Shown: positions 1 to 9,082 of the stretch, piece after piece
How the letters are laid out: every line of letters begins with the position of its first letter
Numbering within the stretch: the first letter of the stretch is position 1
NCBI RefSeq assembly: GCF_023954305.1
Contig: NZ_JAMLIG010000004.1
Location: 62,001-126,000 of the forward strand
Direction: 5' to 3'
DNA: 64,000 bases
Origin: Mesorhizobium sp.
GTDB lineage: Bacteria > Pseudomonadota > Alphaproteobacteria > Rhizobiales > Rhizobiaceae
The notes under the pieces: generated by a model
The model's input: only the letters and a program-made list of their open reading frames with translations
The model's database searches: none
Told to the model about the DNA's origin: nothing
Made by a program: the position numbers and the translations under genes

Positions 1-2777
1 CTGAACGGATTGGCCGAACGCTGGTCGCTGTTGCCGTCTGCGACCTCGAGCCGGTAGGTGCCGGCCTTGGCGATGGGCAGCCTCGCCTCGGTGACGCCGC
101 CTGGGCGGGGCGGGCCGATCCATTGGCCGGCATTGCCGTCGGTGTCCCAGAGGCGGACGAAGATGTCGAGGACGGGATCGACCTCGTCGACGACCACCGA
201 CAGCTCGCCCGCGGCGGCCGCTTCAACGGCGAACCAGTCGACATCGCCGCGCGGCAGGATATAGGCCTTGTGGGCCTCGCCTGAACGGAGGGGCTTGGCC
301 GCGCCGTAGCTGTCATTGGGCTCGAGCGGATCGTCGGTCGGTGTCAGTCGCGTGCGCAGCACCGCGTGGTGGATGGAACGTTCGTCGCTGTATCCGTCCG
401 AGACCTCGATGAAATAGCTGCCCGCCCGAGGCAGATCGGCGACGCCCTCGGTCAGTCCGCCCTTCCGGTAGGGCGCCACCCAGTCGTGCAGCAATTGCCG
501 GTCGGCGCTCCAGACCCGGTAGTGAAGGTCGAGGTTGTCCGGCCCTTCGTCGATTTCGACCCTCAGTTCGCCCGACGTCGGCGCTTCGACGCGGAACCAG
601 TCGACGTCGCCCCGCGGCAGGATGTTGAACAGGATCTCGCCGCCCGGCGTCAGCTGCGCGGCGCTCGCCATGCCGTTGTTCGGCTCGTACTGGTCCGGTT
701 GCGGAGTGAACACGGTTGCAAGCTCGAACAGGTCCGAGCTCCCCTGGTCGGAATAGCCGTCGGCGACCTCGATGAAATAGCGCCCCGGCGCCGGCAGGTC
801 GGCAAAAGTCTCGACGTCGCCGCCGGCCCGCAAGGGGCCGGTCCAGTCCTTCACCAGATCCTTGTTGGCGTTCCAGACACGCAGCTGGATGTCGAGATTC
901 TGGGGCGATCCGCTGGCCACGAGCTTGAGTTCGCCGGGATGGTCGACATCGAGGCTCAGCCAGTCGGTGTCGCCGCGGGGGAAGATGGCGATGCGGTCGC
1001 GTCCCGTGGCGGCACGGTGAGCCGCCAGGCCGAACGCGTTGTTCGGCTCGATCGCGTCGCCGACCGGCTTGAAGGCGAACGCGAGGTCGAAGGTCTGGGT
1101 ACTCGCCTGGTCGCTATAGGAATCCGCCATCTCGACGGCATAAATGCCGGGCTCCGGCAGTTCCGCCTCGAGAACGGTCTCGCCGCCCGGCCGCGGCGGC
1201 ACCTGCCAGTCCTTCACGATGGCGCCGTCGAGCGTCCACAGCCTGATCGCGACGTCGAGATTCTCCGGCACGGCGGAAGCGCGGATCGACAGCAGGCCGG
1301 GCTCCGCGACCCACAGCTTGAACCAGTCCGCGTCGCCGCGCGGCCAGATCGCCGGACGGAACTGCGCGGTCGTCGGCACCGCCGCCGCGCGGCCGATCGT
1401 GCCGTTCGGCTCGTACGGATCGCTGGCGGCGGCGAAGCGGGCCTTGAGCACGAACGGCTCCGGCGACGAGGCGTCGTTGTAGGCATCGGCGAGTTCGACG
1501 AAATAGGTTCCCGGCGTCGGCAGCGGATAGCGGCCGGCGAGCGCGCCGCCAGGGCGCGGCGCCACCTGCCAGTCGGCGACCACCTGCTTGTCGGCATTCC
1601 AGACCCGCGCGGCCAGATCCAGCGCGGCGGGGGCCGGATCGACATCGAGGCTGAGTTCCCCTGCGAGCGGCACGGCGAAAGAGAACCAGTCCGCGTCGCC
1701 GTTCTGGGAAATCGTCACAGACGCGTCGGCTGCCAGCGGGATCGGCTGCGCCTGGCCGAAATTGTCGTTGGCAGCCGCCTCGGCCACTGCCACCGCGGCC
1801 GCCGGCTGCCAGTCGGGCGCCGCCGCGACCGCCACGTCGTCCGCCCAGGCTGGCTTGTGCAGCACCCGGTCGCCGAAGAAATTTCCCGGGCGGGCCGATC
1901 GCTCGGCACCGTTCCCGGCGGCGGCCGCCGAGGCGACCTCGACCGCAGGCTCCGGCTTTCGCGTCCGCTCCGCCGCGGCGACCTTGGCCAGAAGTTCCGA
2001 CGTCTCTGTCGGCTTGAGATAGACCTCGTCGACCAGGCGCACGAGAAGTTCGGGCCGCTGCTTGCCGGCCGTCGATTCGAACACCCGTCCCGCCGCACGC
2101 CTGAACATCAGCCCGACCTCGACGCCGGGCTGGGCGATCTCCTGCAGCAGCGCCTGCGTATAGGGCGAGTTGTCGCCCTGGCCGTCGGCGGCGACCTCGC
2201 CGGCGGCCGCCGCGTAGGCGATGATCGCCCCGCGGCCGGACAACCGCATCAGCGACAGTCCGCGGATCGGCTCGACCGCCCTGGTCTCGCGCGCTTCCTT
2301 CAGCAGCACTTCGAGATAGGGGTTGTCGCGGCAGGCGTCGAGCACGACGAGGGCGACGCGGGCGCGGCGCTCCATCTCGCGCACCACCTCGCCGATGTCG
2401 ATCGCGCTGTAGCGCAGCGAGCGTTCGGAACTCACATCGACGTCGACCGGCAGCAGGAAATTCTCGCCGCCGATCTGCATGCCGTGGCCGGCATAGAACA
2501 GGAAGGCAATGTCGCTTCCGGCGAGACTGCGGCTGAATGCGTCGATCGTGTCGATCGCCCCCCGGCGGTCGGTGTCGGTCGCAAGCGTCACCGCGAAGCC
2601 GAGCCCCTCGAGCACGGCGGCCATCGCCTTGGCGTCGTTGATCGTGTTGGCGAGCGTCCCGGTGCCGGTATAGGCGCCGTTGCCGATCACCAGGGCGACC
2701 CGGCGTTCCGAGGCAAACGCCGTGCCGGCGAACAGCAGACTGATGAAGACAAGTGAATAGGCGACCCATGTGCGCAT
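1..2777 (-). CDS. Secreted caspase-like protein with at least five PPC-type repeats (partial)
   Basis: The reading frame is open from an ATG at 2777 to the window edge, so at least 925 residues are seen and the C-terminus is missing. Residues 1-22 look like a signal peptide ending AFA. A caspase/metacaspase p20-like domain follows, with the His motif FYAGHG and the Cys motif LDACRDNP expected of clan CD peptidases. After a low-complexity linker come repeats of about 121 residues, each with an EPN start, an RGDxDWF core and a GxYxxE end; the cores lie near residues 360, 481, 602, 725 and 845. They resemble bacterial pre-peptidase C-terminal (PPC) domains. Likely an exported protease or peptidase-like scaffold; substrate unknown. 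Other long frames over this region lack any domain and are shadows. Confidence 0.85.
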   Translation of the reverse strand, partial: MRTWVAYSLVFISLLFAGTAFASERRVALVIGNGAYTGTGTLANTINDAKAMAAVLEGLGFAVTLATDTDRRGAIDTIDAFSRSLAGSDIAFLFYAGHGMQIGGENFLLPVDVDVSSERSLRYSAIDIGEVVREMERRARVALVVLDACRDNPYLEVLLKEARETRAVEPIRGLSLMRLSGRGAIIAYAAAAGEVAADGQGDNSPYTQALLQEIAQPGVEVGLMFRRAAGRVFESTAGKQRPELLVRLVDEVYLKPTETSELLAKVAAAERTRKPEPAVEVASAAAAGNGAERSARPGNFFGDRVLHKPAWADDVAVAAAPDWQPAAAVAVAEAAANDNFGQAQPIPLAADASVTISQNGDADWFSFAVPLAGELSLDVDPAPAALDLAARVWNADKQVVADWQVAPRPGGALAGRYPLPTPGTYFVELADAYNDASSPEPFVLKARFAAASDPYEPNGTIGRAAAVPTTAQFRPAIWPRGDADWFKLWVAEPGLLSIRASAVPENLDVAIRLWTLDGAIVKDWQVPPRPGGETVLEAELPEPGIYAVEMADSYSDQASTQTFDLAFAFKPVGDAIEPNNAFGLAAHRAATGRDRIAIFPRGDTDWLSLDVDHPGELKLVASGSPQNLDIQLRVWNANKDLVKDWTGPLRAGGDVETFADLPAPGRYFIEVADGYSDQGSSDLFELATVFTPQPDQYEPNNGMASAAQLTPGGEILFNILPRGDVDWFRVEAPTSGELRVEIDEGPDNLDLHYRVWSADRQLLHDWVAPYRKGGLTEGVADLPRAGSYFIEVSDGYSDERSIHHAVLRTRLTPTDDPLEPNDSYGAAKPLRSGEAHKAYILPRGDVDWFAVEAAAAGELSVVVDEVDPVLDIFVRLWDTDGNAGQWIGPPRPGGVTEARLPIAKAGTYRLEVADGNSDQRSANPF

Positions 2778-2909
2778 GGAGGCCGACCCCGTCCCGTTTC
2801 CCCGCGGCGATGCTACACCTTCTCGCGGACAACGGATAGCCAAGTCCCGACGGCGACGAGGCTCGCTGCAAATCGTGTCGAAATCGCGGGCGCTGCGGGG
2901 CGTCAAACG

Positions 2910-2934
2910 AAAAAAGCCGGACAGCGCGTCCGGC
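2910..2934 (-). terminator. Rho-independent terminator of the sulfurtransferase-acetyltransferase operon
   Basis: On the minus strand a 7-bp stem GCCGGAC / GTCCGGC (2916-2934) with a 5-nt loop is followed by six T residues. It lies about 100 bp beyond the stop codon of the acetyltransferase gene at 3036, on the same strand, so it probably ends that operon. Confidence 0.8.
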
Positions 2935-3035
2935 TTCCTCGCCATCGGGACGGAGCGCCGGTTCATCCGCGGACGCAACGCCGGTCGACGGCGCTGTCTA
3001 CCGCCCGAGCGTGACGGGCTTGCGACGGCCGCGGC

Positions 3036-3602
3036 TCACGGCCGCGCCAGGATCTCGGCCCGTTCGGCAAGGGACATCGGATGGACCTCCTCCCTGACCT
3101 GTGCGACGGGGTTGAAGCCGATCTTCTGGTAGAGCGGCAGAGCCGCCGGATGGTCGAGCGTGCAGGTCTGGACGACCACGCGCTGGGGCGAGCGCGACCA
3201 TGCGGCCTCGATCGCGGCTCCGAGGAACCACCGCCCGATGCCCTGCCCCGTGGCGTTTTCCATCAGCCCGAAATAGACGAGCTCCATCATTCCCTCGTCT
3301 ATCGGCGCCACCTCGAACATGCCGGTCGGAACGCCGTCGAGATGCAGAACGCGAATGTCGCGTTCGGGATCGGCGAGTTTTGCCGCCAGTTCCTCGTCCG
3401 ACAGTCTCAGCGCGTTCACCCAGTGCCATTTCCGTCCGATCCGGTCGATCAGGTAGCGGTAGAAATGGGTCGGCATGTGCCGCGCCTTCAACAGCGCGAT
3501 CGGCCGGTTGTAGGGGACTGGCGCATAGTGCGACGGCGGGGCGGTCATCTCCAGGAAGGTGACGGTGACCGGGATCGTTTCCGGCTTTTTATGCGCTTTC
3601 AT
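3036..3602 (-). CDS. GNAT family N-acetyltransferase
   Basis: The product has 188 residues. An acetyl-CoA binding motif A of the form Q-x-G-x-G is visible around residues 115-127 (ENATGQGIGRWFL), followed by the alpha-4/beta-5 region LPLYQKIGF typical of GNAT C-terminal halves. The start at 3602 was chosen because its ATG overlaps the TGA of the upstream sulfurtransferase by four bases (ATGA), suggesting translational coupling; an in-frame start 51 bp further upstream also exists. The acceptor substrate cannot be told from sequence. A terminator sits about 100 bp downstream. Confidence 0.85.
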   Translation of the reverse strand: MKAHKKPETIPVTVTFLEMTAPPSHYAPVPYNRPIALLKARHMPTHFYRYLIDRIGRKWHWVNALRLSDEELAAKLADPERDIRVLHLDGVPTGMFEVAPIDEGMMELVYFGLMENATGQGIGRWFLGAAIEAAWSRSPQRVVVQTCTLDHPAALPLYQKIGFNPVAQVREEVHPMSLAERAEILARP

Positions 3603-4471
3603 GCCTCGTCCTTCACCACCGGCGTGTCGGTGCGGGAGCCCCATTCGGTCCACGACCCGTCATAGAGCTTGATATCGCGATGTCCGAGCGTCTCCAGCGC
3701 CATGGCGAGAACCGCCGCGGTGACGCCCGACCCGCAGGACGTCACGACCGGCCTGCGGAGATCGACGCCAGCCGCCTCGAAGGCCTGCCGCAATTCGTCC
3801 GCGGGAAGCAGCCGGCCCTCCCGCGACAGGGCGAGCGCCGGGACATTGTGCGCACCGGGCATGTGTCCGCCCCGCACGCCCGGCCGCGGCTCGGGGTCCC
3901 TGCCGGCGAAGCGGCCGGGCGGCCGCGCGTCGGCGATCTGGCGCGCGCCCGTCTCTACGATCGCGCGCATCTCGTCGAGGGAGGCGACGCGGCCGGCATC
4001 GAACTCCACCTCGAACAGGCAGGAGGCCACCTTGGTCGGCTGCCGGGTCACCAGGCGTCCCTCCGCTTTCCAGCCGTCGATGCCGCCTTCAAGGACATAG
4101 ACCTTCCTCGCGCCCATCGCGCGGAACATCCACCAGACCCTGGGCGCGGAAAAGAAGCCCGGCCCGTCATAGACGACGATGGTGTCGTCGCGCGAAATCC
4201 CCATCGACCCCGCGAAAGTCGCAAAGACGAGCGGCGACGGCATCGTGTGCGGCAGGTGAGATCCGGGCTCGACCACGACGTCGTGGTCGAAGAAGACGGC
4301 GCGCGGGATATGGCCTGCCTCGTATTCCGCCTTCGCATCGCGATTCTGCGACGGCAGGTACCATGAGCCGTCGATCACCGATAGGCCTGGATCGTCGAGA
4401 TGCTCCGCGAGCCAGGTCGAGGAGACGGTGAAGCCGGTAGGTGACGGGGCTGCGCTCATGGCCTGCGTCAT
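3599..4471 (-). CDS. sseA: 3-mercaptopyruvate sulfurtransferase (two-domain rhodanese)
   Basis: A 290-residue protein, the usual length for SseA-type sulfurtransferases, with two rhodanese domains. The N-terminal domain carries the structural motifs AGHIPRAVFFD and VLEGGIDGWK. The C-terminal domain holds the active-site loop CGSGVT at residues 246-251, the form typical of mercaptopyruvate rather than thiosulfate enzymes. It transfers sulfur from 3-mercaptopyruvate to thiol or cyanide acceptors, probably in the cytoplasm. It is the first gene of a two-gene operon with the overlapping acetyltransferase. The start could also be the in-frame ATG 12 bp downstream (4459); neither has a strong ribosome binding site. 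Confidence 0.93.
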   Translation of the reverse strand: MTQAMSAAPSPTGFTVSSTWLAEHLDDPGLSVIDGSWYLPSQNRDAKAEYEAGHIPRAVFFDHDVVVEPGSHLPHTMPSPLVFATFAGSMGISRDDTIVVYDGPGFFSAPRVWWMFRAMGARKVYVLEGGIDGWKAEGRLVTRQPTKVASCLFEVEFDAGRVASLDEMRAIVETGARQIADARPPGRFAGRDPEPRPGVRGGHMPGAHNVPALALSREGRLLPADELRQAFEAAGVDLRRPVVTSCGSGVTAAVLAMALETLGHRDIKLYDGSWTEWGSRTDTPVVKDEA

Positions 4472-4550
4472 ACACCAGCGGCCCCGCCCGTGCCTACCCG
4501 ATCGAACGGAAATGGCGAGCGGCCGGGTATCTTGACAGTCTTGGCTAGTC

Positions 4551-5627
4551 CTAGCGGTTCAGATCACCAAAAAGTATGGTGAGGCCAACATATATCTCGT
4601 TCTTGCGCTGAAGAGTGCGAGGCGTATTTCCATAAGTGTAACGCGCCTGGAGAAACGTCGAACCACTATCGTTAAGCACATACTTGGCGGCTACTTGGCC
4701 GTAATTGATGGAGTCACTCCCATCATCGATCACATTATGCATGTATATATACTTCGCATTTAGACTGAAACGCTGCAGGGGCCCCGCAGTAAAAAAAAGT
4801 GCAATGTCTGCCTTCAAACCCGTCCACAGGTAACTAGAACCGGGGGTCAAGCTCGCATATTGGCCGTTATCTCCGACATAAGTATAGTCTAGGTTGAGCG
4901 TAGGTCGGAAGTAGAGCCACGCGGAGCGGCCTCCATCTAGAGACCAGGTTTTACCGATTGGCAGCACATCAGAGATAGGCATCCATCTAGCTTCCAGGCT
5001 GAAGACGTCCGCCGTCCCGTCAAAATCCGTTGAATAAATGCCGTCCATCTTCCAATATTGATATGGGAATAAACCGCCTTGGGCAGTCTCCAATTCTGCA
5101 CCGAAACGAGCTGCCAGCGATCCTCCGCGCTGACCATTCACCCACTTAGTGTCGAACTCGACGCCTCCGAGGAAGCCAACCCTGGTCGCTCTGAAGACAT
5201 CGTAGTCGCCGTTGAAATTTCGGTTTAGCTCGCCGACCGCACCAAACATCAGGGCGCCTGTGGCGGCGAAAACCTCTCCTCCTGATCTGAAGTTCTTGGT
5301 ATATGAAAACAATGCCCCAGCGTCGGAAATCCCCTCCTTGCTATCCAGAAAGACACCTGTCGCGTAGGCGTCTCTCAACAAGAGGCCATACCGCCAATCG
5401 TCATCTGAACGCTTGATCTCCTGGCGTTCGAACTCCACGGTATGAACCGCGCGGGCTTGAAGCCCCTTTATATGCTCGATCATGGCCGATTTTTCGCGTT
5501 GATCGAGCCCATTCCGGTCCAGGTCAAAATAGGGAGTCAAAGCCTCTTCAAGTTTAGCATCAGCGTAGGTCGCATTTGAGAAAGCGAGGGTAACAATTGC
5601 CGACGTGGCTATCGCCCTGAGCCGCAT
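4551..5627 (-). CDS. Predicted outer-membrane beta-barrel protein with signal peptide
   Basis: A 358-residue protein with a clear signal peptide (cleavage likely after TYA, residue 22). A short Asp-rich stretch after it (DLDRNG) resembles a degenerate EF-hand. The rest is rich in alternating aromatic/polar strands (for example FLQARYTYGN and EIYVGLTILFG at the very end, with a barrel-like final strand), consistent with an outer-membrane barrel. The start at 5627 is favoured over an upstream GTG because GGGAGG lies five bases before it. Base composition is clearly lower in GC than neighbouring genes. It follows the ACP-like gene with only 12 bp between them, so the two are probably co-transcribed. 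No specific family was recognised. Confidence 0.72.
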   Translation of the reverse strand: MRLRAIATSAIVTLAFSNATYADAKLEEALTPYFDLDRNGLDQREKSAMIEHIKGLQARAVHTVEFERQEIKRSDDDWRYGLLLRDAYATGVFLDSKEGISDAGALFSYTKNFRSGGEVFAATGALMFGAVGELNRNFNGDYDVFRATRVGFLGGVEFDTKWVNGQRGGSLAARFGAELETAQGGLFPYQYWKMDGIYSTDFDGTADVFSLEARWMPISDVLPIGKTWSLDGGRSAWLYFRPTLNLDYTYVGDNGQYASLTPGSSYLWTGLKADIALFFTAGPLQRFSLNAKYIYMHNVIDDGSDSINYGQVAAKYVLNDSGSTFLQARYTYGNTPRTLQRKNEIYVGLTILFGDLNR

Positions 5628-5639
5628 GTTCACCTCCCG

Positions 5640-6227
5640 CTAAAGATGGTTGAATGTGATTTGACCGAGATCCGCGACCGTCACTGCGCTAGCAGTTTCT
5701 GATGGATGAATTTGAGGAGTAAGCTTGTGATTCAGATTTATTTGGAAGTATTTATTTATCGATTGAGATATAGCTCTCTTTTCAAAACTGTCAAACTTCC
5801 ATTTCTTTGAAAGATCGTCGCTAGGTTTTATCAATGACGGTATAATATTTTTGAATTTGCTTATTACGATAATAACATGCATCATTACATCTGGCGACCC
5901 GAACTTCAATACAATTTCATCAGTTGTTGAAGATATTGTTGCGAATGTGGAAGATTTAGTTACGAGGTTTTTCTCTACTACTTTGCGCAGATCGCCTACG
6001 GTCTTGGCTGCAGGTAGTGAGTTGCCCAGATTTTCCTCATCCAAACTGTAGCCCGCAGCTTCGGCTCTATCATAAAAACGCCGACCTAGTATCCGCTTCA
6101 CTGTCCCATTGATACCCAATGACGATATGCTCGTCTTGCTCTCCAAGAATTTTGGCTGCGAGGAGACAACAGAACACAAAACACTCGTCACGATACCATC
6201 CGCAACAACTTTTCGGGAGGTCACCAT
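5640..6227 (-). CDS. Unrecognised AT-rich protein, possibly with two acyl-carrier-like domains
   Basis: A 195-residue protein of low GC and atypical codon use. No family was recognised with certainty. Two segments share an ending of the form TVxDL (TVGDL at residues 76-80 and TVADL at 183-187), the pattern that closes helix IV of acyl carrier proteins. The segments, about residues 8-88 and 115-192, each have an acyl-carrier-like order of features. In the second a DS pair (146-147) stands roughly where the phosphopantetheine serine would be; in the first the equivalent reads LGING and lacks it. This is an inference from pattern only. It is the upstream partner of the outer-membrane barrel gene. 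The gene itself may be a recent acquisition. Confidence 0.55.
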   Translation of the reverse strand: MVTSRKVVADGIVTSVLCSVVSSQPKFLESKTSISSLGINGTVKRILGRRFYDRAEAAGYSLDEENLGNSLPAAKTVGDLRKVVEKNLVTKSSTFATISSTTDEIVLKFGSPDVMMHVIIVISKFKNIIPSLIKPSDDLSKKWKFDSFEKRAISQSINKYFQINLNHKLTPQIHPSETASAVTVADLGQITFNHL

Positions 6228-6906
6228 TTATGTCTAGCCTTACCGATATGAAACGATCGGTTTTTATTAAAAACCTTCTATTATATTGTTGTCAAGCGTC
6301 TCCTGAACCGGCTTATCTTCGATGCTCTCAATGCTAGCCAAAGCGTTGATTATGTTATATATTTTAAAAAGGAGGTGGTGTCTTAGACCCGTCATTATGT
6401 TCAGGCATTTAAGACTCACGAAGTAGGCTGTCATCGCGACGAAACACAGTGCGGATCTTTCTTGAAGATGCGTTTGTAACAATGATCTGCTGACCTGATT
6501 GGACAGAGGTTCCCAGATTGACGTTGATGAGATTCAACGTAGTGGAGCATCTGCGCCAGGCCAAAGTTGAACCGCCCCAGGTTGCCGGAGACCACAACTC
6601 CTGAGAAGGTGGAGCCCATATGAGCAAGAAACGAGCAGACTTTTCCCGGAAATGGGCAAACGAGCCGTACGGCGGGCTTTTGCTCAAGAGCATGACCATC
6701 TGTCCGAGGAGCAGTGATCATGTCGATCGCAGCCTACGCATTCGCGTGCCCTAAGAAATCGTTGATCTCGCGAAGGGACTATTGGGTGAACGGGTCGCGG
6801 CCGGGATTGCAGCCTCTCCACAGGAATTGACAAGTTTCATCAAGGCAGCGTGGGAGATCTTCAGCCAGGACGACGACCGCTGCCAGTCCTAGTAACCCCC
6901 GTGCCC
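6228..6906. other. Degraded AT-rich intergenic region with gene fragments
   Basis: About 680 bp with no convincing gene. Composition shifts from AT-rich (6230-6440) to mixed. Short open frames on the minus strand at 6409-6721 overlap in two frames and look like remains of one disrupted gene. On the plus strand a frame ending at the TAG near 6892 encodes a short tail (ending EIFSQDDDRCQS) that has the composition of real coding sequence but no start. The region probably marks the scar of an insertion or deletion at the edge of the AT-rich island. No intact transposase or terminal repeats were seen. Confidence 0.45.
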
Positions 6907-7650
6907 CTACCCCGCGGGCATCCGTCCGAACCGCAGCCTGAATCGCCGGTTCTCGCGGCCCTTCTTTTCGATCTTGCCGACGTGGATCTCGCCGATCTCG
7001 CCGGTGGAGCGCACATGGGTGCCGCCGCAGGGCTGGCTGTCGATTGAGGCGTTGTCGCCGATGCAGACCAGCCGGATGCGGCCGGAGCCGCTCGGCGGGC
7101 GCACGTTCTTCGACTTCACCAGCGACGGGTTGGCGGCAAGCTCCTCGTCGGTGATCCAGCGGGTGAAGATCGGATGGTTTTCCGCCACCAGCTTCATCAG
7201 CGCTTCCGTCACCGCCTCCTTGGTCATGCCGGCGTCGGGCATGTCGAAATCGACGCGGCTGTCGTCTTCCGCCACCGACGCGCCGGTGATCGGAAAGGGA
7301 CAGACGACCGTCAGCAGATGGCAGGCGGCGTGCATCCGCATCAGTCTCAGTCGCCGCTCCCAGTCAATGGCGAGTTTCACGCGCGCCCCCACGCCCGGCA
7401 CGACCGCGCCTTCGGCCGGAACGTGAATGATCTCGTCCTTCGTCTCGCCGGTCACCGTCGCCGCGACCGGGATGACCGTGCCGTCGGCCAGCGTCATCGT
7501 GCCGGTGTCACCCGGCTGGCCGCCCGACGTCGCATAGAATATTGTGCGGTCGAGGACGATGCCGCCGCGTTCGGTGACGGCGACCACTTCGGCGTCCGCC
7601 TCCCGCAGGTAGGCGTCCTCGCGGAACAGCGGCTCGGTCTTCATGGCCAT
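6907..7650 (-). CDS. alaX: Alanyl-tRNA editing protein (AlaX type)
   Basis: A 247-residue stand-alone editing-domain protein. The zinc-site motifs of the AlaRS editing family are present: HAACH at residues 107-111 (HxxxH) and CGGTH at 198-202 (CxxxH). The N-terminal beta-barrel region with TSGGQPGDTG matches the AlaX-M/L form. It is expected to deacylate mischarged Ser- or Gly-tRNA(Ala) in the cytoplasm. The start at 7650 shares its A with the TGA of the cysteine synthase gene (TGATG), so translation is probably coupled; a second in-frame ATG lies at 7644. The pairing with a cysteine synthase fits a role in amino-acid quality control. Confidence 0.9.
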   Translation of the reverse strand: MAMKTEPLFREDAYLREADAEVVAVTERGGIVLDRTIFYATSGGQPGDTGTMTLADGTVIPVAATVTGETKDEIIHVPAEGAVVPGVGARVKLAIDWERRLRLMRMHAACHLLTVVCPFPITGASVAEDDSRVDFDMPDAGMTKEAVTEALMKLVAENHPIFTRWITDEELAANPSLVKSKNVRPPSGSGRIRLVCIGDNASIDSQPCGGTHVRSTGEIGEIHVGKIEKKGRENRRFRLRFGRMPAG

Positions 7651-8684
7651 CAGCCGGCTTGCTCGAACGGCACGTCGATTTGCGGCGTGCGGTCCATCCA
7701 GTCGGGTATCGGCAGGTCCTTGCCGCGCAGGAAGTCCGGATTGAACAGCTTCGACTGGTAGCGCGTGCCGTAGTCGCAGAGGATCGTCACGATCGTGTGC
7801 CCGGGCCCCAAATCCCTCGCCAGCCGGATCGCGCCGGCAATGTTGATGCCGGTCGAGCCGCCCAAACACAGCCCCTCCTCCTGCACCAGGTCGAAGATAA
7901 TCGGCAGCGCCTCCGCGTCCGGGATCTGGTACGAGAAGTCGGGCGTGAAACCTTCGAGATTGGCGGTGATGCGGCCTTGGCCGATCCCTTCGGTGATCGA
8001 ACTGCCCTGCGCCTTCAACACGCCCTCGGTGTAGAAGCTGTGGAGCGCGGCGCCGAGCGGATCGGCGAGCGCGATCTTCACATCGGCGCTCTTCGCCTTC
8101 AGCCCCATCGCTACGCCGGCGAGCGTGCCGCCGGTGCCGACGGCGGAGACGAAGCCGTCAACCCTGCCGCCGGTCTGCGTCCAGATCTCCTGCGCCGTCG
8201 TCGCGATATGGCCGTCGCGATTGGCGACGTTGTCGAACTGGTTGGCCCAGATCGCGCCCGCCGGTTCGCTCTTCGCCAATTGCTCGGCCAGCCGGCCCGA
8301 GACCTTCACATAGTTGTTCGGGTTCTTGTAGGGGACGGCCGGCACCTCGATCAGCTCGGCGCCGAGCAGGCGCAGTGCGTCCTTCTTCTCCTGGCTCTGG
8401 GTATCGGGGATGACGATCACGGTGCGGTAGCCGAGCGCCTTGGCGACGACGGTCAGACCGATGCCGGTATTGCCGGCCGTGCCCTCGACGATCACGCCGC
8501 CCGGCTTCAGCAATCCCCGCTTCTCGGCGTCGCGGATGATGAACAGGCCGGCACGGTCCTTCACCGACTGGCCGGGGTTCATGAACTCCGCCTTGCCGAG
8601 GATTTCGCAGCCGGTCTCCTCCGAAGCCCGCCTGAGACGGATCAGCGGGGTGTTTCCGATGGCATCGATGACGGAACTGAACAT
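7650..8684 (-). CDS. cysK: Cysteine synthase A (O-acetylserine sulfhydrylase)
   Basis: A 344-residue PLP fold-type II enzyme. The PLP lysine is K42 in SVKDRAG, and the phosphate/substrate loop GTAGNTG is at 68-74; the C-terminal GGSTGIN loop is also visible. It makes L-cysteine from O-acetylserine and sulfide in the cytoplasm. The start at 8684 was chosen because it is preceded by AGGAAGT at good spacing and the protein begins at the family's usual N-terminus (VIDAIGNTPLIRL); the same frame stays open further upstream without domain sequence. Its stop overlaps the AlaX start. A cystathionine-beta-synthase-like side activity cannot be excluded. Confidence 0.93.
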   Translation of the reverse strand: MFSSVIDAIGNTPLIRLRRASEETGCEILGKAEFMNPGQSVKDRAGLFIIRDAEKRGLLKPGGVIVEGTAGNTGIGLTVVAKALGYRTVIVIPDTQSQEKKDALRLLGAELIEVPAVPYKNPNNYVKVSGRLAEQLAKSEPAGAIWANQFDNVANRDGHIATTAQEIWTQTGGRVDGFVSAVGTGGTLAGVAMGLKAKSADVKIALADPLGAALHSFYTEGVLKAQGSSITEGIGQGRITANLEGFTPDFSYQIPDAEALPIIFDLVQEEGLCLGGSTGINIAGAIRLARDLGPGHTIVTILCDYGTRYQSKLFNPDFLRGKDLPIPDWMDRTPQIDVPFEQAG

Positions 8685-9082
8685 GGGACTTCCTTGCCTG
8701 CGCGCCCGTGGGCTTGCTCGATAAGCGTTCCGGTTTAGAAACCCCCGCGCCTCGCCGCAAGGGAACATTTTTCTCCGCCGAGCCCGATCGGCGGTGTTTG
8801 TGCCCCGCGCAGGCCTGCATGCGGAATGCGGCGCGCGGCATCCCCCTTCATCCAAGGATTTGCAGACAGCACACGCTTCCCCCTCGACCGGGGCGCCAAA
8901 CACTGCCAAGAATGCGCCCATTCGGCCTGCGAAGAAGACCGATGAGCCTGGGAGATGACGATTTGAACGAGATGTCGCGGCCGCATCCGACAACCGGCGC
9001 GCAAATTCCCGGCCCGGCCCGGTCTGCCGCGCGGCCCAGCCGCGCACTTGCCCCGCGCCCGGCCTTTTAAGTCGGCCGGACA
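8685..9082. other. Intergenic region between divergent cysK and SDR genes
   Basis: A 398-bp spacer between two divergent genes. Open frames exist on both strands but show no domain or start signal and read as composition shadows. The region must carry the promoters of both genes, but no convincing -35/-10 pair, operator palindrome or riboswitch motif was recognised. Confidence 0.5.

Noticed and set aside
366..2756. Very long open frame (796 codons) on the plus strand over the caspase gene
   Set aside because: It is antisense to a protein with clear domains, is extremely rich in Arg, Ala, Gly, and has no motif. It arises from GC bias.
1114..2871. Alternative minus-strand frame over the caspase gene
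   Set aside because: No domain, low-complexity Arg/Gly composition; the true frame shows signal peptide, caspase motifs and repeats.
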